Of a stretch of 64,000 bases of DNA, positions 36,797 through 48,085 are shown piece after piece. Both the position numbers and the translations under genes were made by a program. Under the pieces are notes generated by a model, which was not told the DNA's origin, ran no database searches, and saw only the letters and a program-made list of their open reading frames with translations. The stretch lies in assembly GCA_006176705.1 (NCBI GenBank), contig QRFJ01000046.1, forward strand, positions 3,056,065 through 3,120,064, given 5' to 3'. Source of the stretch: Cocos nucifera (lineage: Eukaryota > Streptophyta > Magnoliopsida > Arecales > Arecaceae). Numbering within the stretch: the stretch's first letter is position 1; every line of letters begins with the position of its first letter.

Positions 36797-36811
36797 AAAG
36801 TGGGGGACAAC
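36797..36811 (+). promoter_or_regulatory. Polypurine tract of element A
   Basis: AAAGTGGGGGACAAC precedes the 3' LTR start TGTTAGTACAGAC. Confidence 0.7.
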
Positions 36812-37691
36812 TGTTAGTACAGACAATCCTCATCAGACACATGGTGCCATCAAAAAGACCACCATTTCAGATAATGTGGAAACAATAATTTGCAGTCTTA
36901 GGTCGGTAATGTACTGACTTGGTACTTTGGTTGTTGTTTAACAAGTGACAAGAATCGACTAATCGGAACAAGATCAGTAATATGCCGACCACAGTAAAAC
37001 CAAAATGGTAAGCTACCATACCTAGTTTATGGGCAACATCTCTCTAGATCGGTATTTAACCGATTTTCCAGTAAGCCAGAACCAAATCAGCATTCATTCT
37101 GCATAAAAGTAGGTGATAGCCCGGGATCAACAGATAATCAATTTTCTACCAATATGGATAATCATTATGCTCAAAATCCACAACCCAAACCTCTCGAGAT
37201 CGGTAAAATACCGATCTCATCAATCTAGATTGGTGATTTACCGACCTCGACACTCTAGAAGCCAGCTAAAGTGCCAACTATGTTCCAATCAAAATACGAC
37301 ACTCCTCCAATTGTATTCCAGCAATCTCCAGCAAGGCCAACAGCCAATAGCTACAATCCAGCTAGCCATAACAAACTAACGGCCTAAGAAATCCTTCATA
37401 AGGTCCGAATGATCTTCTTTATAAATAGGAGGCAGGGTACCTCTCCAGGTAAACTCACGCTTGAGATCCACAAAGCCAAAACTCTGTTGAAATCAATCCT
37501 CGACTTTACCACTGAAGGAAGATCAAGATCCCTCCAAAGCTCTCTCACTCTATCTTCTGAATTTTCATGTTTTACTATCTATTCTCAAGACCTTAACTGA
37601 CTTAAGCATCAAAGGATCGATTCGGGTCAACCCAACCCAACCGGCTCTCCAGCGCGAGATTTTCACTATCTTCTGAAGCCTTGCAGCAACA
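36812..37691 (+). repeat. 3' LTR of element A
   Basis: Starts TGTTAGTACAGACAATCC and ends TTGCAGCAACA. CTAAT follows. A TATA-like TTTATAAATAG lies near 37,419. Confidence 0.87.
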
Positions 37692-37696
37692 CTAAT

Positions 37697-38811
37697 TATC
37701 CATAGTCATCACTTCAACAAAATGATTAGTCTCCTAAGCCAAAGACAATGCTCCTCCCTCTATATATAGCGTTGCCTGTCTTGTTGGAGGGAACTGTGAT
37801 TGATGCAATATATATACAAATATAGGTCAAGATAGGTTGTAGATATATAGTAACTCCTTTGCCATGAATGCTTGGTCGGGAAATGCCGATCATGTCGCGC
37901 ATGGATCCTCTACTGTGCACCGCATGGTGTCGCGCATGGATCCTCTACTGTGCACCGCACCATGCGGTGCACAGCACGCTCCATCCATCGTGCGATGGAC
38001 GGCTGCACATGGATGCCCGTGCATTGCATGCGGCTGCGTGCAGCCGTCCATCGCACGATGGATGGTGCGCTATACACCACACCATATGGTACACAACAGA
38101 GGATCCATGTCTGATCATGTCACTGTATACAAGTTGTTATACTATAACCTATATTCTATCCTATCCCCATATCTCAATGATACAATAGATAAAATTATGG
38201 CTACAAGTTTTATAAGTTTTTCATGGTGGTAAACATGGCGAAAGATTAATTTGTCTCATTCAAAGTTTTACTCTTCTCTATGATAAAAAGGGACTTATTC
38301 AAAGTTTAACTATAACACCAATGGTTATACTTAGTTGATCATTTCAAGGTACGTTATATGTCTTATGTGACTTGTGCATATGACTTCTGATATGGTGAAT
38401 TTGAAATCATTATTGGAGCTTATAGCATTAGAAGGAGAAACTATGGTTGCAGTCACGGGGCACATGGAGATACAATACAACAAAATAGGGTTTTGCTAGC
38501 AACTGGGTTAAAGTATTGACGAGTTTAAAATTATGTGCCCACCTGTCATCATTTTTTATAATTTTTAAAAAATAAGGATTAAAAATAGATCTACACGATG
38601 CTTTACAAAGGAGCATTGTGTATTGGATAATTTAGACGATGCTAATTAGCATCATGGAAGAGGATTTAAAAATGATGCTTATAAGCATCATCAGGAACTT
38701 GATAAACCCCACAAATCTCCCAATTCCAATCATGCCCTAAATCTCTTCCTCCTCAATCATCCTTCTCCCCTTCTCATGCTCATCTGGCATCTTTCTCAAC
38801 CAGTGTCCTCC
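37697..38811. other. Spacer between element A and the host duplication
   Basis: Apart from the GC-rich foldback (37,895-38,120) I recognise nothing. The stretch 38,620-38,700 has short palindromes (GATGCTAATTAGCATC). Confidence 0.4.
37895..38120. repeat. GC-rich foldback with a direct repeat
   Basis: Arms 37,938-38,008 and 38,038-38,106 are inverted copies starting at GGATCCTCT / AGAGGATCC. The innermost 28 bases pair perfectly (from CCATCCATCGTGCGATGG inward), leaving a 29-base loop. In front, about 35 bases (CGCGCATGGATCCTCTACTG...) occur twice in tandem. The left arm holds a smaller palindrome, GTGCACCGCA...TGCGGTGCAC. The block is much more GC-rich than its neighbourhood. It could be a small foldback transposon or a hairpin RNA locus. 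Confidence 0.75.
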
Positions 38812-39691
38812 TTCTCTCCCCCCTCCTCTGCTAACGAGCATCATCTAACCCCCTCCCCACCTCCCCCATCCTCTGTTCCGATCTCTCCCAAGCTTACTCC
38901 AAATTAACAACAACTAGATAAATGCTGTAAGTGAGCTTATTAGAAGAATTCAATCAACAGGACTCATTTGGGTCCATATCCACCCTTCATATGATCTCGT
39001 TGGTGGATTTTTTCTATATATATAACTTATAGTGCTAACTGACGATCATAATTTGTGCAGGTAATTACTAGCTAAATAGCAACCGCACTATTGTAAAACA
39101 GGAAATAGATGCCACTTTTTTGACCTTTACCAATGCGAATAAGAATTAATGCAAAGTGATCTTATGAAACAATCCAAAGCGTCAACACTCCTCGTAACGA
39201 GATTATGATGTATTTGGAGGGAACGGAAGAGAAAGGTAACTACCATGCATACCTTCCGCAAATGGTAGCTTTCTCGCTTACCCCGGATACTGGGCACTGG
39301 GACAGCAGACGTCCGTGAGCGAATGACACGTATTAACTATCGTACGTCTATGCATGGCTTGTCGAAAGAAACAAAAGAACTCCAGCTGGGGCGTTTTGAA
39401 ACGGCCTGGTGGTGGAGCCTCCATCCAATAATGTATCCGTGGACGGGCCGGCATCAGAGCTCGCCAAACCACGCGGCCTTTTAGAATCCAGACGTCACAA
39501 TAGAATCGAAAAAACTGCATCTATTTTCACGCATACCACCGCACGTGCGCCACATGACCACATATATCATCAATCATAATTATTTATTTTTATAAATCTT
39601 ATTCATCAAATATATCCATCCCAATGCAGGATTATAAAAATAAATAATTATGAATCATGACATACATGATAATATTATGTATGCTATTATG

Positions 39692-40580
39692 GCCAATCCC
39701 TATCGGGCCCATTACCAGAGAAAAGCATCTACAAAAAAAGTTTGGATTTGTTTCCGATGGAGATCCTCCGATATTTAAATTAGAGATGAAAGTTAATCGA
39801 ATAGATAAGTAAAATAAAATTTTAGTAGAGTTTAGGTTAGAAATGTCTTATCGATATTATTTATTTACCTCTTTTTTATGGATAAATTATTAATAACAGA
39901 TCGTGATGGTTAGATACGTGGGTCTTGCTTATTTTAGTAATATATGATCATAGAGCGAGCAGTTAATGCTCGTTATGGATAGTTATAGCCCACTATATAA
40001 TCATAGAATGGCCATTATGCGCTTTTTGTGCTGGCGGATTTTGATATGCCAACTAGTAGTCATCCATAAATAGTAGTCGACTATGAATAGTAGTTGGCCA
40101 TGAACAGTACACTTGACCATGAATAGTGGTCGGTCATGAACAATGGTCGTTCATAAATAATGATCGATCATGAATAGTGGTCAACCATGAATAGTGGTCA
40201 GCCATGAACAATCGCCAATCGAATAGTAGTCGGTCATGAACAGTAGTCGTCCATGAATAGTCCTCGAATAAATGTGGTTGGCCATGAATAGTAATCGACT
40301 GAATGTAGTCAGTCATGAATAGTGGTCGGCCATGAACAGTCATCCACAAACCATAGTCGGCCATGAACAGTAATTAGTTATGAACAGTAGTCGTCCATGA
40401 ACCATAGTTGGCCATAAACAATTCTAATTCGATCGGGATAACTCATGAGGATTGAATTACGAAAATTCCTTCCTTTTCAGAGCTTCTCCTCTTGGAGTCT
40501 CTTGGCTCTTCTTATTATAAATTTATTGCAAGAAGTCGATCTCGAATCAAAACGAGCAGATCCAATTATTTAAATATATA
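39692..40580. other. Block of about 890 bp present in copy A but absent from copy B
   Basis: Copy B reads ATGTATACTATATAAATT continuously (about 60,928-60,945). In copy A the same sequence is split by 39,692-40,580. It is therefore an insertion in A or a deletion in B. No clear terminal repeats are visible. It carries the 17-bp minisatellite. Confidence 0.65.
40058..40430. repeat. 17-bp minisatellite, about 20 diverged copies
   Basis: Unit close to CATGAATAGTGGTCGGT, with variants such as CATGAACAGTAGTCGTC. A few units are shortened or lengthened. The period is not a multiple of three, so it is not a protein repeat. Confidence 0.85.
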
Positions 40581-40761
40581 CCATATAAATTAAAATTTTT
40601 TATATTAAAAAATTTTTAGAAAAAAAATTATATTTTTTAATTATTTATTTTTATAAATTTTATTCATGAAGCATTCTTCTTAATACATCATTATAAAAAT
40701 CAATGGTTGTCATCAGTGTTGGACAAAACCATTTGTTACATGGATGGTAGAAAATAGGTGA

Positions 40762-41055
40762 CACAACTACAAAAATGATCTATGGCAGCGATTTTTGAAA
40801 CCGCTGCCATAGCTCTTACGACAGCTATTTTTATTAACCACTGCTATAGGTCGGAACTATGGCAGCGATTTTTGTAACCATTGCTATAGGTCCGACATAT
40901 AGCAGCGATTACAAAAAATCGCTGCCATAAGTCGACTTATAGCAGCGGTTCATTATAATCACTGCCATAAGTTAAATCTATAGCAGCGGTTAGTAGGAAC
41001 CACTACTATAATCTAATTTATGGTAGTGGTTAATTATAATCGCTACCATATATAT
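40762..41055. repeat. Left subterminal repeats of the CACTA element
   Basis: About six units of 32-40 bp. Each is itself an inverted pair: TATGGCAGCGATTTTTG then AAACCGCTGCCATA. They become more diverged inward. In CACTA elements such subterminal repeats are the binding sites of the TNPA protein. Confidence 0.85.
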
Positions 41056-42095
41056 TGTTGGTGCAGAATCTGGTTGACGTCGGATCGAGCTGGAGCGGAG
41101 GAGGACGAGATCGCCGTCGGTGATCTACAAAATAAAGTTTCATTCGAAGTCGATGGTGGTGGCTCCGATAGGATCCTCCGATGATCAAGTCAGCTCTTCT
41201 AGCCAATAGAAATGGATCGCTCAGTAATGAGAAGTGAGCTTAGAGTTTTAGAGGGAAGAGGAAAGCTTAGAGAAAATATATCTGGAGGGTCCCTTTTATA
41301 GAGGAAGCTTGATTGATGGTGATGGCCATATCGTCTAATGGCGAGCCACTCGAGGCTGTGTGGAATTTTATACGGAGAGGATGGCATCGTCGGGCTGATA
41401 GTGACAGTCATACTGTTTGATAGTGATGGACCGCTCGAAGTTTGATGGAGTCAGTCACGGAGGGGGTGCCGCCTGTAGCATCGCCTGTGGCAGATTGATG
41501 GTGACTATTCATCCAGATTTAATAGCCGTGGCTCTGAGAAAGTAGGCATTGATTGGTGGACTTCGACATGTATCAATTTCAGAGGAGTTCGGACTCCTAA
41601 AGGAGTTTGACCGAAGGAGAAGCTCGGAAAGAGTTCGGCTACTATAAGAGTTCGATCGAAGGAGAAGCTTGAAAGGAGTTCGACTCCTTTAGGCATCTAG
41701 CTGAAAGAGCGTGGAGGAAGTTCGGCTCTCGTAGGCGTCCGACTGAAGGAGTACGGAGGAAGTTCGACTCTCGTGGGAGTCCGACTGGAGCTCGATCGCT
41801 GAAAAGTTTGGCTGGCTGAAGGAGTTCGGCTAAGATCCAACCGCTGAAAAGTTCAGAAGGAGCTCGACCACTGAGAAGTTTGGCAGGCTGAAGGAGTTCG
41901 GTTAAGATCCGACCACTGGAGAGCTCGGAAGGAGCTTGACCGCTGAGGAGTTCAGCAGGCTGAAGGAGTTTGGCTAAGATCCGACCGCTGGGGAGCTCGG
42001 AAGGAGCTCGGCCATTGAGGCTCTTCCATGACTATCAATTGCATTAGGCTGAGCATCAGACTGGACTTCGATAGGAGCGGAATTTATCCTCAATA
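41056..42095 (-). repeat. 3' LTR of element C
   Basis: The left LTR. It contains about three diverged sub-repeats of roughly 70 bp (AAGGAGTTCGGCTAAGATCC units, 41,800-42,010), which are also in the right LTR. Confidence 0.85.
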
Positions 42096-42229
42096 GTAGT
42101 CCCTCCCCCACTTTCGAGTTTGAAACTCGAAGGAAGGGAGTGCAAAAAAGGCGACTGTCGAAGTCCTCTTCGGGGCTCTGCACCGATTTAGGTTGAAGCT
42201 CGGAGGAGATCTCATCTCCAGCCAAAGTT

Positions 42230-42480
42230 GAAGTTGAAGCTCGGAGGAGATCTTATCTCCAATCGAGATTGACATGGTCACTCAGGAGAGATCTTATCTC
42301 TAGCCGAGGTTGACGCGAGCGCTCAGGAGAGATCTTATCTCTAGCCGAGATTGTCACGGTCGCTCGGGAGAGATCTTATCTCTAGCCGAGGTTGACTCGG
42401 TAGCTCGAAAGAGATCTTATCTCTAGTCGAGGTTGTCACGGTCGTCTGAAAGAGATCTTATCTCTAGCCAAGGTTGACGT
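42230..42480. repeat. Element C array 1: AGAGATCTTATCTCT units
   Basis: Five or six units of about 40 bp with AGAGATCTTATCTCTAG and CCGAGGTTG. This is a variant of the large array at 43,425-45,190. Confidence 0.85.
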
Positions 42481-42498
42481 AGATTTTGAAGCTCGATC

Positions 42499-43420
42499 TT
42501 CGACTTTGCTCACGTTAGGATGAGGTTCTCCTTCTGTTCCTAACGGACTGTGGTGGCACATAAGGGCAATTATCTGAACCTCTCCCCCATCCCATCTAAA
42601 TGAATGAAGCCTTCGACTTTGCTCGCGTTAGGATGAGGTTCTCCTTCTATTCCTAACGGACTGTGGGGGCGCATAAAGACCGTTGTCAGGGCCTCTCCCC
42701 CATCCTATTCTAAATGAACGAGGCCTTCGACTTTGCTTGCGTTAAGACGGGATTCTCCTCCTATTCCTAATGGACTGTGGGGCACATAAGGGCCGTTGTC
42801 AGGGCCTCTCCTCCATCCCATTCTAAATGAATGAGGCCTTCGACTTTACTCACGTTAGGACGAGGTTCTCCTCCTATTCCTAATGGATTGTGGAGGTGCA
42901 TAAAGGCCATTGTCAGGATCTCTCCCTTATCTTGTTCTAAATGAACGAGGCCTTCGACTTTTGCTCGCGTTAGAACGAGGTTCTCCTCCTATTTCTAACG
43001 GACTGTTGGAGCATATAAGGGCCGTTGTCAGGACCTCTCCCTCCATCTTGTCCTAAATGAATGAGATCTTCGACTTTGCTCATGTTAGGACGAGGTTCTC
43101 CTCCTGTTCCTAACGAATTGTGGGGGTGCATAAAGGCCATTGTCAGGGCTTCTCCCCATATCTCGTTCTAAATGAATGAGGCCTTCGACTTTGCTCACGT
43201 TATGATGAGGTTCTTCTCCTGTTCCTAATGGGCTGTGGGGGCATATAAGGGCCGTTGTCAGGGCCTCTCCCTCCATCTCATCCTAAATGAACGAGGCCTT
43301 CGACTTCGCTCGCATTAGGATGAGGTTCTCTTTCTATTCCTAACGGACTATGGGGGTACATAAGGGCCATTGTTAGGGCCTCTCTCCCCATCTCATCCTA
43401 AATGAACGAGGCATTCGAAG
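42499..43420. repeat. Element C array 2: about 114-bp tandem repeat, about eight units
   Basis: TTCGACTTTGCTC recurs at 42,499, 42,612, 42,726, 42,839, 42,953, 43,069, 43,184 and 43,299, with a last partial copy at 43,414. It is the same repeat as 24,096-24,960 in element B. Confidence 0.93.
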
Positions 43421-43424
43421 CTCG

Positions 43425-45195
43425 GAAGAGATCTTATCTCTAGCCGAGGTTGGCCCGATCGTTTGCAGGAGATCTTATCACCTACAGCCAAGGTTGATGC
43501 GGGCACTCAAGGAATATCTTATCTCCTGTAGCCAAGGTTGGCCCAGATCCTCGGGGGAGATCTTATCTCCTGCAGTCGAGATTGATGCGGACGCTCAGGG
43601 GAGATCTTATCTCCTGCAGCCGAAGTTGGCCCGGACGCTCAGGGGAGATCTTATCTCCTGCAGCCGAGGTTGATGCGGATGCTCAGGAGAGATCTTATCT
43701 CCTGCAGCCGAAGTTGGCCCGGACGCTCAGGGGAGATCTTATCTCCTGCAGCCGAAGTTGGCCCGGACGCTCAGGGGAGATCTTATCTCCTGCAGCTGAG
43801 GTTGATGTGGGTGCTCGGAGGAGATCTTATCTCCTGCAGTCGAGGTTGATACGGATACTCAGAGGAGATCTTATCTCCTGTAGCCGAGGTTGATGCGGGC
43901 TCTCGGAGGGAGATCTTTTCTCCTACAGCCGAGGTTGGCCCAGTCGCTCGAGGGAGATCTTATCTCCTACAGTCGAGGTTGATACGGGCGCTCGGAGGAG
44001 ATTTTATCTCCTACAGCCAATGTTGGCCTGGACCCTCGAGGGAGATCTTATCTCCTACAGCCGAGGTTGATGCGGACGCTCGGGGAAGATCTTATCTCCT
44101 GCAGTCGAGATTGGCCCGGATGCTTGGGAGAGATCTTATCTCCTGCAGCTGAGGTTGATGCGGGCGCTCAGGGAAGATCTTATCTCCTGCAGCCGAGGTT
44201 GATGCGGGCGCTCAGGGAAGATCTTATCTCCTGCAGTCAAGGTTGATCCGGATGTTCGAGGGAGATCTTATCTCCTGCAATCGAGGTTGATGCGTCCGCT
44301 CGGGGGAGATCTTATCTTCTGCAGTTGAGATTGGCCTGGACGCTCGGAGGAGATCTTATCTCCTGCAGCCGAGGTTGGCCCGAATCCTCGGAGGAGATCT
44401 TATCTCCTGCAGCCGAGGTTGATGCGAGCGCTCGGGAGAGATCTTATCTCCTGCAGCCGAGGTTGGCCCGGACGCTCGAGGGAGATCTTATTTCCTGTAG
44501 CTGAGGTTGATGCAAGCGCTCGAAGGAGATCTTATCTTCTACAGCCGAAGTTGACCCGGATGCTTGGGAGAGATCTTATCTCCTACAGCCGAGGTTGATA
44601 CGGGCACTCAAGGGAGATCTTATCTCCTGCAGCCGAGGTTGGCCCGGATGCTCGGAGGAGATCTTATCTCCTACAGTAAAGGTTGATACGAACGCTCAGA
44701 GGATATCTTATCTCCTGGAGCCGAGGTTGGCCAAGACCCTCGGGAGAGATCTTATCTCCTATAATCGAGGTTGATGCAGATGCTCGAAGGAGATCTTATC
44801 TCCTACAGTCGAGATTGGCCCGGACGCTCGAGGGAGATCTTATCTTCTGTAGTCAAGGTTGATGCGGACACTCAGGGGAGATCTTATCTCCTACAATCGA
44901 GGTTGACTCGGACACTCGAGAGAGATCTTATCTCCTGCAGTCGAGGTTGATGCGGATACTCAGAGGAGATCTTATCTCCTGCAGCCGAGGTTGGCCCAGA
45001 CCCTCGGAAGAGATCTTATGTCCTATAGCCGAGGTTGATGCGGACGCTCAGGGGAGATCTTATCTCCTACAGTCGAGGTTGATGCGGACGCTCGGGGGAG
45101 ATCTTATCTTCTACAGTCGAGGTTAGCCCGGATGCTCGGAAAAGATCTTATCTTCTGCAGCCGAGGTTGGTGCGGGCGCTCGGAGAGATCTTATC
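43425..45195. repeat. Element C array 3: 44-bp tandem repeat, about 40 units
   Basis: Unit: GAGATCTTATCTCCTGCAGC followed by CGAGGTTGATGCGGACGCTC and a short G-rich joint; spacing is 44 bases where measured (43,601 to 43,645). Each unit has the dyad GGAGAT-CTT-ATCTCC and a CTGCAG. Two subtypes alternate loosely (GTTGATGCGG and GTTGGCCCGG). No open frame spans it usefully. Confidence 0.95.
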
Positions 45196-45224
45196 TAGAA
45201 GTTACTGACGGCTTATCTCCAGAT

Positions 45225-46880
45225 CGTGGGAGCGTTGTTCCTCCAAATTCCTTCAGACGATAAATTTTAGGATCTGACGACCTCCTCTATTTTGTGCTAG
45301 CTTTCTTAATTTAGAGCAAGCTTGACGTGGCGTCGATGATACAGAAGGTGACCGATCTTTTTATTGTTCCTGGCCAGGGTAGCGCCCTTGGCCGATCTTT
45401 TTCTGCTTCAAGCCAGTGTCTGAGGAATCGATCCAGCTGGCCTCTCCTGATGAGCTCCTCGATTTCGTCTCGGAGCTAAATGCATTCTTCAGTATCGTGG
45501 CTATGGTCACATTGATAGAAATAGAACTTGTTGGGATTATGCTTGCTGGGATGGAAATGCATCCTCTCCGATCTCGAAAGTTGTTCCCTAATTTTCATCA
45601 GCACTTGAGCTTTCAAAGCGTTAAGTGGGGCATAATTATGAAATCTTCATTGGGGAGAACCTCGGCGTTGGGGAGAACCTCGACGCGTCCTTCCGTCGGG
45701 GCTTCCTCGCCCCTAGGCCCGAGGGGGAGTTTGGGCTCGCCTGCATCCAGAAGAAGTCCGAGAATGCGGTCGAGCTTCACTCAACTTTTCTTCTTCGACG
45801 GGCCTGCCCGACCCATCGATTCGCCGCTCACCATCGGCTTCATCATCCTTGGCCTTGAAGGCCTTTTCAGCCCGAACTTATCTCTCAACCCGAGCCAGCA
45901 GATTGGCAAAGTACCTAGGGTACTTCTTCTTTAGGAAGAACAGCAAGTCATTCTTCTGAAGGCCGCCCTTGAGAGTGGCCATGGCGATTGACTGGTCCAG
46001 GCCTTGGACCTCCAATGCCGCGGCGTTAAACTGGGTGACATAAGTCTGGATGGATTTTTCCTGCTTTTGCTTGACATTTATCAGAAAATTCAAACTTCGA
46101 CACGGACGTCGACTGCTGATGAAGTGAGTCACGAACTGATGACTCATCTGGTCAAAAGAAAAAATCGTGCCCAGCTTCAATGCCGAGTACCAATTTCTCG
46201 CTGCTCTCTTTAAGATAGATTAGAAGGCTCGGTACAAAATAGCATCTGATGCACCATGAAGTAGCATCATGATCTGGAAGATCTCTAGATGATCAACTGG
46301 ATCAAAAGTTTCATCATAGCTTTCGAATTGAGGGAGCTCAAAGTTCGACGGGATGGGCTCCTGCATAATTTGGAGAGAGAAAGAAGGATCGGTGCGGATG
46401 TCATCAAGGTAAGCCAGGGCGACGTGGTCGAGCTCCTCAATCCGTCGGTCCATCTTCCGTAGTTTGTGATCGAGGGCGTCGTCTTGGTTACAGATCTTAG
46501 GGGTCTTTCTGCTATAAATGGAGAAGGTCTCCTTCAGAGGAGAACCATGATCCGAACATGGATCCTCTGCTCTCTATTTTCTCTTTCCAAGGACGACGGG
46601 TATGCTAGCTCGAGTACTCTTTCTTGGGGTCGATTCTCAACATCCCGATGGTCGATTTTTTGATGAAGTCACAATCAGAGGCTGCTGCATGGTCTGCACC
46701 ATCTCGGCGGAATCCTGAATCCACTGCATCAGTAGGTTAAACTACTTCGCATCTACCATGGCTACAGACAGAACTTGAGTTATCGGGGCTGGAGTAGGAG
46801 CAGATGGATTTGAACGGAATTAGATCATGGAGGCTGTCGATCGTCGAGTCGAAGCTCTCCTAGAAGGCATTTTCTCTTGG
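45225..46880 (-). pseudogene. Element C gag joined to a relic of the integrase tail
   Basis: Minus strand, from MPSRRASTRRSTASMI (46,867) on. Gag core: NFELPQFESYDETFDPVDHL (46,350), MLLHGASDAILYRAF, QSIAMATLKGGLQKNDLLFF (about 45,990). The nucleocapsid motif near 45,510 reads CDHSHDTEEC within a decayed context, then RDEIEELIRRGQLDRFL. Only about 100 bases later the reading resembles the integrase end (KLAxN, EEVVR, then GTTLPRSG; 45,300-45,225). Protease to integrase core is therefore missing as one block. Confidence 0.77.
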
Positions 46881-46989
46881 AAAAGAACTTCAGAGAGGAA
46901 AAGGGGAGAAAGGGTCATTGCTGAGCACTCCTTTAAGAATAAGGAAACCTTAAAAAATAGAGGGGCCCTTTCTCTAGCGCCAAATCTAT

Positions 46990-48067
46990 TGTTGTAGAAT
47001 CTGATTGACGTCGGATCGAGCTGGAGCGGAGGAGGATGGAGTCGCCGTCGGTGATCTATAAAATAAAGTTCCATTCGGAGTCAGTGGTGGTGACTCCGAC
47101 AGAACCCTCCGACGATCAAGTCAGCTCTTCTGGCCAAAAGAAATTGAGCGCTCAGCAATGAGAAGTGAGCTTAAAGTTTTAGAAGGGAGAGAAGAGCTTA
47201 GAGAAAACATATCTAGAGGATCCCTTTTATAGATTGAGCTTGATTGATGGTGACAGCCATACCGCCTAATGGCAGGTCGCCCAAGGTTGCGTGGGGTTTG
47301 GTACGGAGAGGATGGCAACGTTAGGCCGATAGTGACAGCCATACGGTCTGGTAGTGGTGGGTCGCTCGAGATCTGGCAGAGTTAGTCACAGAGGGAGTCA
47401 CCGCCTATAGCGTCACCTGTGGCAGACTGATGGTGACCGTTCATCCAGATTTAATAGCCATGGCTCTGAGAAAGCAGGTATTGATTGGTGGACTTTGGCA
47501 TGTATCAATTTTAGAGGAGTTCGGACTCCTAAAGAAGTTCGATCGAAGGGAAAGCTCATAAGGAGTTTGGCTACTGTAGGAGTTCGATCGAAGGGGAAGC
47601 TTGGAAGGAGTTCAGCTCCTGTAGGCATCTGGCTGGAAGAGTGTGGAGGCAATTCGGCTCTCGTGGGCATTGGTTGAAGGAGTACGGAGGGAGTTCGGCT
47701 CTCATGGGCATCGACTGAAGGAGTACGGAGGGAGTTCGGCTCTCGTGGGAGTCCGACTGGAGCTCGACCGCTGAGGAGTTTTGTTGGCTGAAGGAGTTCG
47801 GCTAATACCCGACCGCTGGAGAGTTCAGAAGGAGCTTGGTCGCTGAGGAGTTCGGCAGGCTGAAGGAGTTCGACTAAGATCCGACCGCTGGAGAGCTCAG
47901 AAGGAGCTCGACCGCTGAGAAGTTCGGTAGGCTGAAGGAGTTCGACTAAGACCCGACCATTGGGGAGCTCGAAAGGAGCTCGACCGCTGAGGCTCTTCCA
48001 TGACTATCGGTTGCATTAGGCTGAGCATCAAATTGAACTTCAGCAGGAGCGAGGTTTATCCCCAACA
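46990..48067 (-). repeat. 5' LTR of element C
   Basis: Right LTR, ending CCCCAACA on the plus strand. A TATA-like CTATAAAAGGGATCC lies on the minus strand at about 47,218-47,232. Confidence 0.85.
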
Positions 48068-48085
48068 TATACATATATATATTTT

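Larger units (their letters stand above)
17467..37691 (+). mobile_element. Element A: Tat-lineage Ty3/gypsy retrotransposon carrying nested element B
   Basis: LTRs at 17,467-18,405 and 36,812-37,691 share long stretches, for example GACAAGAAT around an ACTAATCGG block. Flanks are TTAAT and CTAAT, a 5-bp target duplication with one change. The order gag-protease-RT-RNase H-integrase is Ty3/gypsy. A second, archaeal-type RNase H, a primer site related to TGGCGCTAGAAGGAGG, tandem repeats behind pol and an antisense ORF in the long post-pol region point to the Tat lineage. Pol is split by element B (22,504-31,535). All frames carry stops. Confidence 0.88.
38812..40758. repeat. Host duplication copy A, left part
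   Basis: Matches 60,136-61,092 in blocks: a pyrimidine-rich part with CTCTGCTAA(C/T)GAGCATCATC; a part that is inverted in the other copy (38,941-38,974 and 39,091-39,180); a GC-rich part 39,285-39,508 (GTACGTCTATGCATGGCTTG); and an AT-rich foldback part (39,571-39,691). The sequence right of the CACTA element (58,793-58,990) continues the match. No coding pattern is shared between the copies in a consistent frame. Confidence 0.82.
41056..48067 (-). mobile_element. Element C: pol-less Tat-family derivative with a giant tandem array
   Basis: LTRs 41,056-42,095 and 46,990-48,067 run TGTTG(G)...; the flanking 5-mers TATAT and TATAC differ by one base. The primer site beside the right LTR reads TTTGGCGCTAGAGAAAGGG on the minus strand. 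Gag is present on the minus strand. No protease, RT, RNase H or integrase core remains. Between gag plus a scrap of integrase tail and the 3' LTR lie about 3 kb of tandem repeats. The LTRs are clearly related to those of elements B and D. Confidence 0.87.

Noticed and set aside
43582..43893. 103-codon frame with repeating GDLISCSRSWPGRSGEILSP-like units
   Set aside because: The 44-bp period is not a multiple of three. The frame stays open only over a short part of the array.
43425..45195. Possible CRISPR-like array (regular 44-bp repeats)
   Set aside because: The whole unit repeats with no unique spacers. It lies in a plant LTR element.
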